64,000 nucleotides of DNA from Streptomyces sp. NBC_00078 (GCF_026343335.1 NZ_JAPELX010000001.1:3038001-3102000); one strand, 5' to 3'; numbered from the stretch's first letter, positions 41,616 to 50,592 are shown. The notes: a model not told the origin generated them from the sequence alone. Numbers and translations: made by a program.

Positions 41616-42530
41616 TCACAGAACTGTGAAGCTGTCCTTGACCTTGTCGTAGGTCTTGAGGGCCCCGGTTTCGTTCTCCGGCTGGTACCAGGTGTTGATC
41701 TGGTACGACTTCCCTTCCTGGTCGAACCCCAGCAGCCGGGCGTGCCACGGGACTTCCTTCAGCGTGAAGGTGTACTCCCAGACCACCGCCGGGTTGCCGC
41801 GGAACGTCGTCTTCTCCAGGCGGATCTTCTGGTAGTCCTGGCCCTGGTGGGCGTTCTCCTCCGACTTCTGCCAGGTCTCCATCAGGTCGCCGCGGGCGAT
41901 GGACGACTTGCCCACGAGTTCCTGTGTGGCGTCGGGAGAGGTGTAGTGCACCTCCGACCCTGTCTGCAGATCCCGCCGCCAGCCCGCCGGAGTCGCCCAC
42001 GCGAACCCACCGGCCTCCCGGTGTGTGCCCGGCGGCAGGCTCTGCGGCCTGGACGTGCCCTCGACGGTGGGCGACGAGCTGCCACCAGGTGTGGTGGCGG
42101 ATGCGGACATGGACGGTGAGGTCGAGGAGCCCGCGCGATCGTCGCCGGGCGACCCGGAGTTCGGCAGGAGGACAACGGCGACCACGGCACCGGCGGCGGC
42201 CACTCCGACGGCGGCCACGATCCCGGCACGGCGCCGGCTGAGGCGGGGGGTAGCCGGGGCCGCGGGGCCGGGGGCCGCGGGGCGCGCGGGACCGGGGAGT
42301 TCGCCCTGGGGGGTGCGGAGGGGATGGGGGCCCAGAGCGGGGCGGGTGGCCTGTTCGGACGTGGGGGGCGGGCTCTGGCGGGAGCGAGGCGGCTCGGGAA
42401 CGCGCGCGCTGTGCTGAGAGCCCTGGTGGACGTCGGCCGAGGAGCCGGAACCGTTCCCCTGCGCGGGGCGCTCCTCGGTGACCGGGTGGGGCGGACGAGC
42501 GAGACCCCGGACCGCCGCCGGGTCGCGGGC
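41616..42530 (-). pseudogene. C-terminal part of a Ser/Thr kinase-type receptor, N-terminal domain lost
   Basis: Seen: a Pro/Thr/Ser-rich linker, then RLSRRRAGIVAAVGVAAAGA and VVAVVLLPN (one membrane span), then an outer domain: GGFAWATPAGWRRDLQTGSE, YTSPDATQELVGKSSIARGD, YEYTF-type strands ending KTYDKVKDSFTVL. The order linker-span-'GW.R...g..v.Y..P' domain is that of streptomycete Ser/Thr kinase receptors, but no kinase catalytic domain precedes it. The only in-frame start before the span is a GTG at 42560 without Shine-Dalgarno, lying inside the oxidase fragment on the other strand. The likely reading is a deletion that joined two truncated genes. If expressed it would be a membrane-anchored outer domain. 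Confidence 0.6.
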
Positions 42531-42823
42531 GACTGGGCGGGGCGCTCGCGCGGCCCGCACCGAACTCGGTGCCGTATCGCGAAGGGCGCTTCCTGGTGCG
42601 GCTGTTGACGGTGGGCGACCGGGACGCGGCACGGGCGGTGCTGGATCCGGCGTTCGCGCTGCTCGCGCCGGTCACGATCGGCCGTGCGCTCAACTTCGCG
42701 TTCGGCGCCGGCGACCGGACCGAGGGGCTGTACGACGCCGGGACGCGAAAGAGGCTCGCCGAACTGAAGGCGCGGTACGACCCGGCGAACCTCTTCCGCG
42801 CCAACTACAACGTCGGCACGTGA
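42531..42823 (+). pseudogene. C-terminal (BBE-domain) fragment of an FAD-linked oxidase
   Basis: Seen: about 95 codons reading RLGGALARPAPNSVPYREGR, FLVRLLTVGDRD, FAFGAGDRTEGLYDAGTRKR and LAELKARYDPANLFRANYNV. The ending K-x-(R/K)YDP-x-N-x-FR-x-N is the berberine-bridge-enzyme C-terminal signature of PCMH-type flavoenzymes. The FAD-binding half is absent; similarity begins at about 42531, exactly where the antisense kinase fragment ends. The stop codon is inside a 15-bp tandem repeat. Confidence 0.75.
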
Positions 42824-42911
42824 GCGACCGGCGCATCAGCAACCAGCGCTTCAGCGACCGGCACGTGAACAACCAGCGCGTCAGCGACCGGCACGTCAGC
42901 GACCGGCGCGT
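42822..42911. repeat. 15-bp tandem repeat, six copies
   Basis: Six units of CAGCGACCGGC(A/G)CGT or its variant (C/G)A(G/A)CAACCAGCGC(G/T)T alternate over exactly 90 bp. The array fills the space from the stop of the oxidase fragment to the stop of bioY and overlaps both stop codons. Confidence 0.9.
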
Positions 42912-43489
42912 CAGCGCTTGTCGACGAGCTTCCAGGCGGTGGGCATGACCCCCATCGCCAGGGCTGCCTTCACGGCGTCGCCGATCAGGAACGGGGTGAG
43001 GCCGGCCGCGATCGCGGCGGAGACGGACAGGTCGGCTGCGTAGGCCAGGTACGGGACGCCGACGGCGTAGATGATCGCCTCGCCCAGCAGCATCGTGCCC
43101 GCCATGCGCGGCACCGAGCGGTCGGCGCCGCGGCGGGCCAGGGCGCCCACGACCGTGGAGGCGAGCATCATGCCGAGGATGTAGCCGAAGGAGACGGAGA
43201 CACCCGAGGTGCCGCCGGCGAACCACGGCACACCGGCGAGGCCGGCCAGCGCGTACAGGACGAGCGCGCTCAGGCCCCGGCTCGCGCCGAGCGTCGTGCC
43301 GACCAGCAGGGCGGCGAAGGTCTGGCCGGTCACCGGCACCGGGGAGCCCGGGACGGGCACGGAGATCTGGGCCGCGAGGCCGGTGAGCGCGGCGCCGCCG
43401 AGCACGAGTGCCATGTCCCGGACGCGGGACGCGGGCAGGAGGTCGGCGAGGACCTCGCGGGGGCGGACGGTGGCGGCGGCGGTGCTCAT
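42911..43489 (-). CDS. bioY: BioY biotin uptake protein (ECF S component)
   Basis: 192 residues from ATG at 43489 (STAAATVRPREVLADLL), GGAG five bases upstream. Six membrane helices; PVPVTGQTFAALLVGTTLGA is the BioY signature, followed by FAGGTSGVSVSFGYILGMM. BioY binds biotin and may work alone or with EcfA/EcfT; no EcfA/T genes lie nearby. Immediately upstream (43490 onward) no BirA-type operator was recognised. The 3' end touches a 15-bp repeat array. Confidence 0.92.
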   Translation of the reverse strand: MSTAAATVRPREVLADLLPASRVRDMALVLGGAALTGLAAQISVPVPGSPVPVTGQTFAALLVGTTLGASRGLSALVLYALAGLAGVPWFAGGTSGVSVSFGYILGMMLASTVVGALARRGADRSVPRMAGTMLLGEAIIYAVGVPYLAYAADLSVSAAIAAGLTPFLIGDAVKAALAMGVMPTAWKLVDKR

Positions 43490-43922
43490 GGGGACTCCGC
43501 GGGTGACGGGGGACGGCTGGGACACGGTGACGCTATCCCGGCGGCCCCGCGTCGATCACCGTCAGCGCTCGACAAAGCGTGGAACGGCGGCTTGGTGGAC
43601 TCCAGACAAAGAGTGCCGCTTACACCGGTCTCGGCGTGATGCCGGTCACTGAGGCAGGGAGGCCGCGGTCACCCGGCCGGGTGCGGGCGAATCTGTGGGG
43701 TCTCACCAAATGAATCCTAGTGGACTGGTCGGATTCACCTTTTCTGGCCTACCCTTCGACCCATGGTTGCCCAGGCCCGGAACTTCACGTCGCGTCGCTA
43801 TGTCGACCTGCGACGCCAGGGCACGGCCACCTGTCGCCGTTTGGTGTGAGGCGGCCCCGGAACGGTTTCGGCACGCCTCGCCCTCCGAGACATGTCGGCC
43901 CCGGTCCCAAGGACGGTCTCCC
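43490..43922. other. Divergent intergenic region between bioY and the ROK regulator gene
   Basis: 433 bp with no gene. It contains the inverted repeat at 43711-43737. A low-complexity plus-strand frame across it has no Shine-Dalgarno and was rejected as an upstream extension of the ROK gene. Confidence 0.5.
43711..43737. promoter_or_regulatory. Inverted repeat TGAATCC-N13-GGATTCA
   Basis: Perfect 7-bp arms 186 bp before the ROK gene. The spacer, TAGTGGACTGGTC, contains TAGTGGACT, a word I associate loosely with promoters of streptomycete sulfur-assimilation genes. A CTACCCT follows 12 bp downstream and could be the -10 (TACCCT). Candidate operator for the ROK/sulfonate locus. Confidence 0.4.
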
Positions 43923-45134
43923 ATGCCACGAACAGCGGCACCCCCTGTCACCTCCCCCGCCCCTGCCCCTGCCCCTGCCCCCGCCCCCACGGCCCGCCGC
44001 CGGACGAGCGCGAGCGTCGTGCTGCGGTCCGTGCTGGACCACGGCCCGGTGGCCCGCAGCACCATCGCCCGGCTCACCGGCCTGTCACCGGCGTCGGTGA
44101 CGGACTACTGCGCCCGCTTCACCGAACTCGGCCTGATCCGCGAGGCGTCCGCGCCCCGGCGGTCGAACGGTGTGGGGCGCCCGCACGTCCCCGTCGACCT
44201 GGACGACTCACGGTTCGTGGTCGGCGGGGTGCATGTGGCCGTGCCTCACACCACGGTCGCGCTGCTCGATCTGCGCGGCCGGGTGGTCGCCCGGCGCGAG
44301 CTGAAGCACGAGAACACCGATCCCGGCCGGGTGCTGGCGCGGGCGGCCGACGGGCTCGCGGCGCTGCTGGCCGGCGCGCCCGGCTGCAGACCGCTCGGCG
44401 TCGGTGTGGCCGCCGGCGGCTGGGTGGACCGGGAGTCCGGGACCGTGGTGGAACATCCGTTGCTGGGCTGGCGGGATGTGGCGGTGCGCGAGGTGCTCGG
44501 CCGGCGTACCGGGCTGCCGGTCCATGTGGACGGACACTCCCGGGCGTTGGTCAACGCAGAGCGGCTGTTCGGCCTGGCACGGGAGAGCGGCAGCGTGCTG
44601 CACCTGTTCGTCGGCAACATGGTCGACGCCGCCTTCGCCACCCACGACGAGGTGCACCACGGCCCCCGCTCGCAGGCGGGCACGATCGCGCATCTGCCGG
44701 TGCCGGGCGGCACGGAGCCGTGCGCGTGCGGGCGAAACGGCTGCCTCCAGGCCGAGTTGAGCGAGCGGACGCTGTGCCGGCGGGCGCGCGAGGCGGGCGT
44801 CGTCGAGGGCGTGAACCCGATGCACGTGGTCGCGGCGGCGGCAGCGGGCGATCCGGAGGCCATACGGCTGCTTGTGGAGCGCGCGGCCGCGATCGGCCGG
44901 GCGGCGCGGCTGCTGCTGGACGTTCTCAATCCGGAGACGGTGGTCGTGACGGAGGTCGGGATCATTCACCGGGAAGACTGCCGGCGGGCGCTCCGCGATG
45001 AGGTCGGGGACGAACGCGCGGCTTCCGTCGTGCCGACGAGTTTCCCGGATTCCGTGCTCGCCGTGGCCGGTGGCTCGGTGGCTCTGGACGTGCTCTACCG
45101 GGATCCCCTGGCCGCGTCACCTGAGGCTATTTAA
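43923..45134 (+). CDS. ROK-family transcriptional regulator
   Basis: 403 residues from ATG at 43923 behind GGACGG. Pro/Ala repeat APAPAPAPAP at the N-terminus, then a winged helix-turn-helix (VLRSVLDHGPVARSTIARLT, then GLSPASVTDYCARFTELGLI). The ROK sugar-kinase-like domain follows, with zinc motif CACGRNGCLQAE. The ATP-site glycine-rich segments are present in modified form (LGVGVAAGGWVD). ROK regulators usually sense sugars; here it precedes a sulfonate-type transporter, so the ligand may be different. Ends about 200 bp before the transporter operon, same strand. Confidence 0.88.
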   Translation: MPRTAAPPVTSPAPAPAPAPAPTARRRTSASVVLRSVLDHGPVARSTIARLTGLSPASVTDYCARFTELGLIREASAPRRSNGVGRPHVPVDLDDSRFVVGGVHVAVPHTTVALLDLRGRVVARRELKHENTDPGRVLARAADGLAALLAGAPGCRPLGVGVAAGGWVDRESGTVVEHPLLGWRDVAVREVLGRRTGLPVHVDGHSRALVNAERLFGLARESGSVLHLFVGNMVDAAFATHDEVHHGPRSQAGTIAHLPVPGGTEPCACGRNGCLQAELSERTLCRRAREAGVVEGVNPMHVVAAAAAGDPEAIRLLVERAAAIGRAARLLLDVLNPETVVVTEVGIIHREDCRRALRDEVGDERAASVVPTSFPDSVLAVAGGSVALDVLYRDPLAASPEAI

Positions 45135-45151
45135 TTCAGAAACTCCGAATA

Positions 45152-45182
45152 TTGACAGGGATCGCCGATGACCGGGAACATT
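45152..45182 (+). promoter_or_regulatory. Possible promoter of the sulfonate transporter operon
   Basis: TTGACA (45152-45157) is a perfect -35 with AACATT (45177-45182) as the best -10 at 19-bp spacing, slightly long. It sits 160 bp before the binding-protein gene and just after the ROK stop. Confidence 0.35.
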
Positions 45183-45340
45183 CTGCTCATGAGCCCCTTC
45201 GTGAGCTGTCGCACCCTTTGTTGCTGACACGTTGCCGCGTGTGAAGCGCTCATTTCCTCCTGCGTGAATTTCGTTCCTGGGCCTCCTTGCGCCCGGAATT
45301 CCGCGTGCTTTTCTGCCTTCTGAACTCACGGAGTCCTCCC

Positions 45341-46408
45341 ATGCCTTCCTCTCCCCTGCCGGGTGTCGACCGACGGCTCTTCCTCACCTCGCTGCTCGGT
45401 GCCGCGGCCGGCGTCGCCGGGCTGAGCGGCTGCGCCGGCAGCAGCGCGGCCGCCGACGGCAAGGGCGTCTCGACCGCCCCGCTCGCCCACAAGGTCCCGG
45501 CCGGTACGAGTTTGAAGATCGCCTCGTATCTGGGCACACAGCAACTCCAGTTCAGGCTGGCCAAGTTGGACGACCCGCCGTTCAAGGTGTCGAACTGGCT
45601 GAACATCGGCGCCGGCCCGGATGCCATCAACGCGTTCCGCGCCAAGTCCCTGGATGTCGCCAACAATGCCGGGATTCCGCCGATCCAGGCGCACTACCAG
45701 GGATTCGACGCGAAGATCGTCGCGATCGAGATCACCCGCAAGCCCAACTACCTTTTCGCCACCAAGCCCGGCAGCGACATCCGGTCGGTCGCCGATTTCA
45801 AGGGCAGGAAGCTCGCCTTCTCGCAGGGGCAGGCCCAAGGTGTCGTGCTTCTGCGGGCATTGAAGAAGGCCGGACTGAAGTACGACGACGTCAAGCTCGT
45901 CCCGCTGACCAGCAACCAGTTCCTGACGGCCCTGCAGTCCGGCCAGGTCGACATCGCGCCACTCGCCAACACCCAGGTGCCCTCCTATCTGCAGCAGTAC
46001 GGGTCCAAGGGCGCCCACGTCATCAAGACGGACGTCGTCGACCTGCTCAACCTGCTGTGGGCGCCGACCGCCGTGCTGAACGACTCCGCGAAGGCCGCCG
46101 CGGTCGCCGCGTACATCCCGTACTGGGCCAAGGGCCAGGTCTGGACGTACGAGAACCCCGACGCCTGGAACGAGGAGTTCTACGTCAAGACGCAGAACGT
46201 GACGCTCGCCCAGGCCCAGGGCATCACCAAGCTCGCCAACAAGCCTCTGTTCCCGCCGAGTTGGGACGAGGCGATCAAGTGGGAGCAGGAGACCGCCGAT
46301 CTGCTGGCGGAGGGCGGCTTCGTGAAGAAGTTCGACGTGGCCACGCTCTTCGACCACCGCTTCGAGTCCATCGCCGCCAAGGCCGTGCCGGCGGAGTACC
46401 GGAGGTGA
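45341..46408 (+). CDS. Sulfonate/taurine-type ABC transporter binding lipoprotein
   Basis: 355 residues from ATG at 45341 with GGAG upstream. Lipoprotein signal: RRLFLTSLLGAAAGVAGLSG with lipobox LSGC and a preceding twin-Arg. Mature part resembles SsuA/TauA: LKIASYLGTQQLQFRLAKLD, LDVANNAGIPPIQAHYQGFD, SVADFKGRKLAFSQGQAQGV, SNQFLTALQSGQVDIAPLAN. It captures alkyl- or aryl-sulfonates (or related sulfur esters) outside the membrane. First gene of a run with permease, ATPase, LLM monooxygenase and TauD-like dioxygenase. Confidence 0.9.
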   Translation: MPSSPLPGVDRRLFLTSLLGAAAGVAGLSGCAGSSAAADGKGVSTAPLAHKVPAGTSLKIASYLGTQQLQFRLAKLDDPPFKVSNWLNIGAGPDAINAFRAKSLDVANNAGIPPIQAHYQGFDAKIVAIEITRKPNYLFATKPGSDIRSVADFKGRKLAFSQGQAQGVVLLRALKKAGLKYDDVKLVPLTSNQFLTALQSGQVDIAPLANTQVPSYLQQYGSKGAHVIKTDVVDLLNLLWAPTAVLNDSAKAAAVAAYIPYWAKGQVWTYENPDAWNEEFYVKTQNVTLAQAQGITKLANKPLFPPSWDEAIKWEQETADLLAEGGFVKKFDVATLFDHRFESIAAKAVPAEYRR

Positions 46409-46413
46409 CCGCC

Positions 46414-47265
46414 ATGACCACCACCACGACCACCGCCGCCGCGCCGGTGACGGGCGAGGAGGAGGGCCGCCGGCCACGCCGACGGACACGGCGCGGCCTC
46501 TCCCCCGGCAAGCCCTTCCCCGCCTCCCGGCTGATCGGCCCCGCCCTCCTCGTCGCCCTGTGGGCCGCCGCCTCCGCCGCCGGACAGCTGGACCCCGGCG
46601 CGATCCCCGCTCCCTGGACGGTCCTGAAAACGGCGGGCCGTCTGTGGACCGCCGGGACCCTGCCCACCGACATCCTGACCTCGCTGGAGCGCGCCGCGTA
46701 CGGCTTCGCGATCGGCCTCACCGCGGGTGTCGTCCTCGCGCTGGCGTCCGGGCTCAGCCGGGTCGGCGAGGCGCTGATCGACGGGACGGTGCAGCTCAAC
46801 CGGGCGGTCCCGACGCTCGGTCTGATCCCGCTGTTCATCCTGTGGCTGGGCATCGGCGAGACCTTCAAGATCGCGATTATCGCCATCGTCGTCTACATCC
46901 CGATCTATCTGAACACGCACGCCGCGCTGTCCGGCATCGACAGCCGTTTCGTCGAACTGGCCGAGGTGCAGGGCCTGTCGAGGCTCCAATTCGTCCGCCA
47001 GATCGTCATCCCCGGCGCACTGCCCGGATTCTTCGTGGGGCTCCGGCTCGGCGTGACCGGATCCTGGCTCGGCCTGGTGGTACTGGAGCAGATCAACGCC
47101 ACCAGCGGCCTCGGCTACATGATGTTCCAGGCCCAGAACTACGGCCAGTCGGACGTCATCCTCGTCGGTCTTCTCGTCTACGGCGTCTTCGGCCTCATCT
47201 CCGACAGCGCGGTCCGTCTCGTCGAACGGAGGGTGCTGTCATGGCGCCGCACACTGAGCAGCTGA
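46414..47265 (+). CDS. Sulfonate-type ABC transporter permease (SsuC-like)
   Basis: 283 residues from ATG at 46414; GGAGG lies inside the preceding gene's end. A basic N-terminal arm, then six membrane helices. The EAA loop reads ELAEVQGLSRLQFVRQIVIP, GALPGF. LGYMMFQAQNYGQSDVILVG is typical of SsuC/TauC. Overlaps the ATPase gene by 25 bp, so translation is coupled. Confidence 0.92.
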   Translation: MTTTTTTAAAPVTGEEEGRRPRRRTRRGLSPGKPFPASRLIGPALLVALWAAASAAGQLDPGAIPAPWTVLKTAGRLWTAGTLPTDILTSLERAAYGFAIGLTAGVVLALASGLSRVGEALIDGTVQLNRAVPTLGLIPLFILWLGIGETFKIAIIAIVVYIPIYLNTHAALSGIDSRFVELAEVQGLSRLQFVRQIVIPGALPGFFVGLRLGVTGSWLGLVVLEQINATSGLGYMMFQAQNYGQSDVILVGLLVYGVFGLISDSAVRLVERRVLSWRRTLSS

Positions 47266-47957
47266 CCCGGCCCGCCGTCCAGCTCAGGGGACTCACCCGG
47301 TCGTTCGACGGGCGCACCGTCCTCGACGGCATCGATCTGGACCTTCCGGCCGGACAGTTCACGGCCCTGCTCGGGCACAGTGGCTCCGGCAAGAGCACGC
47401 TGCTGCGCGCGATCGCGGGGCTGGACCACAAGGTCTCCGGGAGCGGCCAACTCGTCGCCCCGGACAGGGTGTCGGTGGTCTTCCAGGACTCCCGGCTGCT
47501 GCCCTGGCGCCGGATCCTGGACAACGTACTGCTCGGCCTGGACGGCAAGGACGCGGCTCAGCGGGGCCGCGAGGCTCTCGCCGAGGTGGGTCTTGAAGGC
47601 CGTGAACGCGCCTGGCCCAACGAGCTGTCCGGCGGTGAGGCGCAGCGTGCCGCGCTCGCCCGGTCCCTCGTGCGTGAGCCCGAACTCCTGCTGGCGGACG
47701 AACCGTTCGGGGCGCTGGACGCCCTGACCCGGATCAGGATGCACGGCCTGCTCAGGGAGCTGTGGCAGCGCCACCGTCCCTCCGTGCTGCTCGTCACCCA
47801 CGACGTGGACGAGGCGGTTGCCCTCGCGGACCGGGTGCTGGTGCTTGAGCGGGGGCGGATCGGGCTCGACCTGGCCATCGATCGTGATGCGGGTGCGCGT
47901 GGTGAGTACCGGGCGCGGTTGCTCGCGGCGCTGGGTGTGACCGAGGACGTCAGGTGA
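47241..47957 (+). CDS. Sulfonate-type ABC transporter ATPase (SsuB-like)
   Basis: 238 residues from ATG at 47241 behind GGAGGG. Walker A LLGHSGSGKSTLLRAIAGLD, Q-loop VFQDSRLLPWRRILDN (the LLPW form is typical of SsuB/TauB), signature ELSGGEAQRAALARSLV, Walker B LLLADEPFGALD, H-loop VLLVTHDVDEA. Energises uptake through the 46414 permease. Confidence 0.93.
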   Translation: MAPHTEQLTRPAVQLRGLTRSFDGRTVLDGIDLDLPAGQFTALLGHSGSGKSTLLRAIAGLDHKVSGSGQLVAPDRVSVVFQDSRLLPWRRILDNVLLGLDGKDAAQRGREALAEVGLEGRERAWPNELSGGEAQRAALARSLVREPELLLADEPFGALDALTRIRMHGLLRELWQRHRPSVLLVTHDVDEAVALADRVLVLERGRIGLDLAIDRDAGARGEYRARLLAALGVTEDVR

Positions 47958-48017
47958 TCCTCGGTCCCGCCGTTTCTGGGGGCTGCCGCCCCCAGACCCC
48001 CGCTTCGGCCTGAACGG

Positions 48018-48273
48018 CCTCGTCCTCAAACGCCGGACGGGCTGAAAGTCCGTCCCCCCTCCGGCGCGTGCGACCTCGTCCGCAGACACCGAACAGACCG
48101 AAGACCTGCCCCCTCCGGCGCGACCCGCCTCGTCCGCAGACGCCGGACCGGCTGAAAGTCCGTCGCCCTCCGGCGCGTGCGGCCTCGGCCGCAGACACCG
48201 AACGGACCGAAAATCCGCCCCCTCCGCCATGTCCCGCCTCGTCCTCAAACGCCGGACCGGCTGACAACGGCCG
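48018..48273. repeat. About 55-bp tandem repeat, five copies in A/B alternation
   Basis: Five head-to-tail copies start with CCTCG(T/G)CC(T/G)CA(A/G)AC. Units 1, 3 and 5 read ...CGCCGGAC(G/C)GGCTGA; units 2 and 4 read ...CACCGAAC(A/G)GACCGAA. The unit resembles a sequence often found singly between streptomycete genes; here it is expanded. It separates the transporter ATPase from the monooxygenase gene. Confidence 0.85.
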
Positions 48274-48307
48274 AAAACGGCTGAAGATCTGTTGCAAAGG
48301 ACCATCC

Positions 48308-49654
48308 ATGCCCCGGCAACTCCACCTCAACGCCTTCCTCATGAACACCGGCCATCACGAGGCCTCGTGGCGGCTGCCCGAGAGCGATCCCTTCGCCCAC
48401 GTCGAGCTGTCCCACTACGTGCGGCTGGCGAAGACCGCCGAACGCGGCACCTTCGACTCACTGTTCCTCGCCGACGGGCCGCAGCTGTGGAGCAACCTCG
48501 CCCAGCGCCCCGCCGGTGCCCTGGAGCCGCTCACCCTGCTGACCGCGCTGGCGACGGCCACCGAGCACATCGGGCTGATCGCCACCGCCTCCACCTCCTA
48601 CAACTCGCCCTACAACCTGGCCCGCAAGTTCGCCTCCCTGGACATCATCAGCGGCGGCCGGGCGGGCTGGAACATCGTCACCACCGCCGGTGCCGAGGCG
48701 GCCCGCAACTTCGGTCTGGAGCACGAGCCCGCGCACGCCGAACGGTATGCACGAGCCGCGGAGTTCCTGGATGTCGCCGTCAAGCTCTGGGACAGCTGGG
48801 AGGACGACACGGTCGTCGGCGACAAGGCGGCCGGCGTCTGGGGCGACGACGCGAAGATCCATCCGCCCCGGCACAGGGGGACCTACTTCAGCGTCGAGGG
48901 GCCCCTCAACGTCCCGCGCTCACCGCAGGGTTACCCGCTGCTCGTGCAGGCGGGGTCGAGCGAGGACGGCAAGGCGTTCGCGGCCCGGTACGCGGAGGCG
49001 GTGTTCACCGCGCAGCAGACCCTCGCGGACGCGCAGGCCTTCTACGCCGACCTCAAGTCCCGTACGGCGGCGGCCGGCCGGGATCCCGAGCACATCAAGG
49101 TGCTGCCCGGGATCGTGCCGGTCATCGGGTCGACGGAGGCCGAGGCGCGCGCGAACGAGCGGGTCCTGGAGGACCACATCGTGTACGCGCACGGGGTGCA
49201 CCGCCTGGAGAGCCTCCTCCAACTACAGCCCGGCACCCTGGAGTTGGACGGTCAGCTGCCCGCCGGACTGCCGTCCGAGGACGCCATCGAAGGCGCCAGG
49301 AGCCGCTACACGCTCGTCGTCGAACTCGCCAGGCGTGACCGTCTCACCGTCCGGCAGCTGATCGGCCGGCTCGGCGGCGGGCGCGGCCACCTCACCTTCG
49401 CGGGAACGCCCGAGCAGGTCGCCGACGCGATCGGGACGTGGTTCACGCAGGGTGCCGCGGACGGCTTCAACATCATGCCCGCCGTCCTGCCGTCCGGCCT
49501 GGAGACCTTCGTCGAACACGTCGTCCCGATCCTGCGCGCCCGGGGGCTGCTCCGCGAGGAGTACGGCCCGCGGCAGACCCTCCGGGAGCGCTACGGCCTC
49601 CCCCGCCCCGCCAACCAGCACGTCACCACCGCCCCCGCACCCGTCCTCGTCTGA
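48308..49654 (+). CDS. LLM-class FMN-dependent monooxygenase (NtaA/SnaA/DszA family)
   Basis: 448 residues from ATG at 48308, AAAGGA upstream. TIM-barrel signatures: LHLNAFLMNTGHHEASWRLP, then TFDSLFLADG, TSYNSPYNLARKFASLDIIS, GRAGWNIVTT, YPLLVQAGSSEDGKAFAARY (FMN phosphate site). DszA/SnaA-like enzymes use FMNH2 from a separate reductase to cleave or oxidise C-S or C-N bonds. Its neighbours point to desulfonation of a sulfur compound brought in by the upstream transporter. No flavin reductase gene is adjacent. 350 bp of repeats separate it from the transporter, but no terminator was seen. Confidence 0.9.
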   Translation: MPRQLHLNAFLMNTGHHEASWRLPESDPFAHVELSHYVRLAKTAERGTFDSLFLADGPQLWSNLAQRPAGALEPLTLLTALATATEHIGLIATASTSYNSPYNLARKFASLDIISGGRAGWNIVTTAGAEAARNFGLEHEPAHAERYARAAEFLDVAVKLWDSWEDDTVVGDKAAGVWGDDAKIHPPRHRGTYFSVEGPLNVPRSPQGYPLLVQAGSSEDGKAFAARYAEAVFTAQQTLADAQAFYADLKSRTAAAGRDPEHIKVLPGIVPVIGSTEAEARANERVLEDHIVYAHGVHRLESLLQLQPGTLELDGQLPAGLPSEDAIEGARSRYTLVVELARRDRLTVRQLIGRLGGGRGHLTFAGTPEQVADAIGTWFTQGAADGFNIMPAVLPSGLETFVEHVVPILRARGLLREEYGPRQTLRERYGLPRPANQHVTTAPAPVLV

Positions 49655-49666
49655 AAGGGACCGCTC

Positions 49667-50563
49667 ATGTCCGGCATCGAAATCCACAAGGTCACCGCGC
49701 ACATCGGAGCCCGGGTCTCCGGCGTCGAGATCTCCAAGCCCCTCGACGAGGAGACGGTCGTCGCGATCCGCGAGGCCCTGGGCGTCCACAAGGCCCTCGT
49801 CTTCGACGACGTGAACCTGGACGACGAGGGCCAGCAGGCCTTCGTCCGCCACTTCGGCGACATCACCACCGCCCATCCGACGGTGTCGTCCGTGGACGGC
49901 GTCCCGAACGTCCTGCCCGTCGACAGCGAGCGGGGCCGCGCCGCCAACAACTGGCACACCGACGTCACGTTCGTCCTGAACCCGCCGCAGGCCAGCACCC
50001 TGCGCAGCATCAAACTCCCGCCGTACGGCGGTGAGACCCTGATCGCCAGTTCCGCGGCCGCCTACCGTCAGCTGCCCGAATCGCTGCGGCAGCTCGCGGA
50101 CACGCTGTGGGCCGAGCACACCAACGACTACGACTACGCCGTACCGGACGAGGAGGTCGACGAGCAGCTCGCCGCCCAGCGCGCCCAGTTCACGTCGATC
50201 AAGTACCGCACGGTCCATCCGGTGGTCCGCGTCCACCCGCTCACCGGTGAACGCGGCCTGTTCATCGGCGGGTTCGCGCAGCGGATCGTGGGCCTGTCGC
50301 CGGCCGAGGGACGCAAGATCCTCGACCTGCTCCAGGCATACGTCACCCGGCCGGAGAACATCCTGCGCCACCGCTGGTCCGAGAACCAGCTCGTGCTGTT
50401 CGACAACCGCATCACCCAGCACTACGCCGTCGACAACTACGACGGTCTGCCGCGCCGTCTGCACCGGGTGACCGTCGCCGGTGACGTGCCGGCCGGCGTC
50501 GAGGGCAAGGAGAGCTACTCGATCGAGGGGGACGCCTCGCACTACACCTCCGTAGCCGCGTAG
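49667..50563 (+). CDS. TauD/TfdA-family Fe(II)/2-oxoglutarate dioxygenase
   Basis: 298 residues, 12 bp after the LLM gene. Iron ligands: H-x-D in NNWHTDVTF (about residue 88) and the distal His in RRLHRVTVAGD; the 2-oxoglutarate Arg follows in the same region. GARVSGVEISKPLDEETVVA is the usual N-terminus. Typically hydroxylates taurine, alkylsulfonates or alkylsulfates next to sulfur, releasing sulfite or sulfate. Together with the FMN monooxygenase it gives the cell two routes to strip sulfur from imported sulfonates. Confidence 0.92.
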   Translation: MSGIEIHKVTAHIGARVSGVEISKPLDEETVVAIREALGVHKALVFDDVNLDDEGQQAFVRHFGDITTAHPTVSSVDGVPNVLPVDSERGRAANNWHTDVTFVLNPPQASTLRSIKLPPYGGETLIASSAAAYRQLPESLRQLADTLWAEHTNDYDYAVPDEEVDEQLAAQRAQFTSIKYRTVHPVVRVHPLTGERGLFIGGFAQRIVGLSPAEGRKILDLLQAYVTRPENILRHRWSENQLVLFDNRITQHYAVDNYDGLPRRLHRVTVAGDVPAGVEGKESYSIEGDASHYTSVAA

Positions 50564-50592
50564 TCACCCCTCGCGACAGGCGCGTCCGGATC

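Noticed and set aside
48308..49338. Alternative frame through the LLM monooxygenase
   Set aside because: Arg/Ala/Gly-rich shadow frame; the LLM frame has a Shine-Dalgarno and all family motifs.
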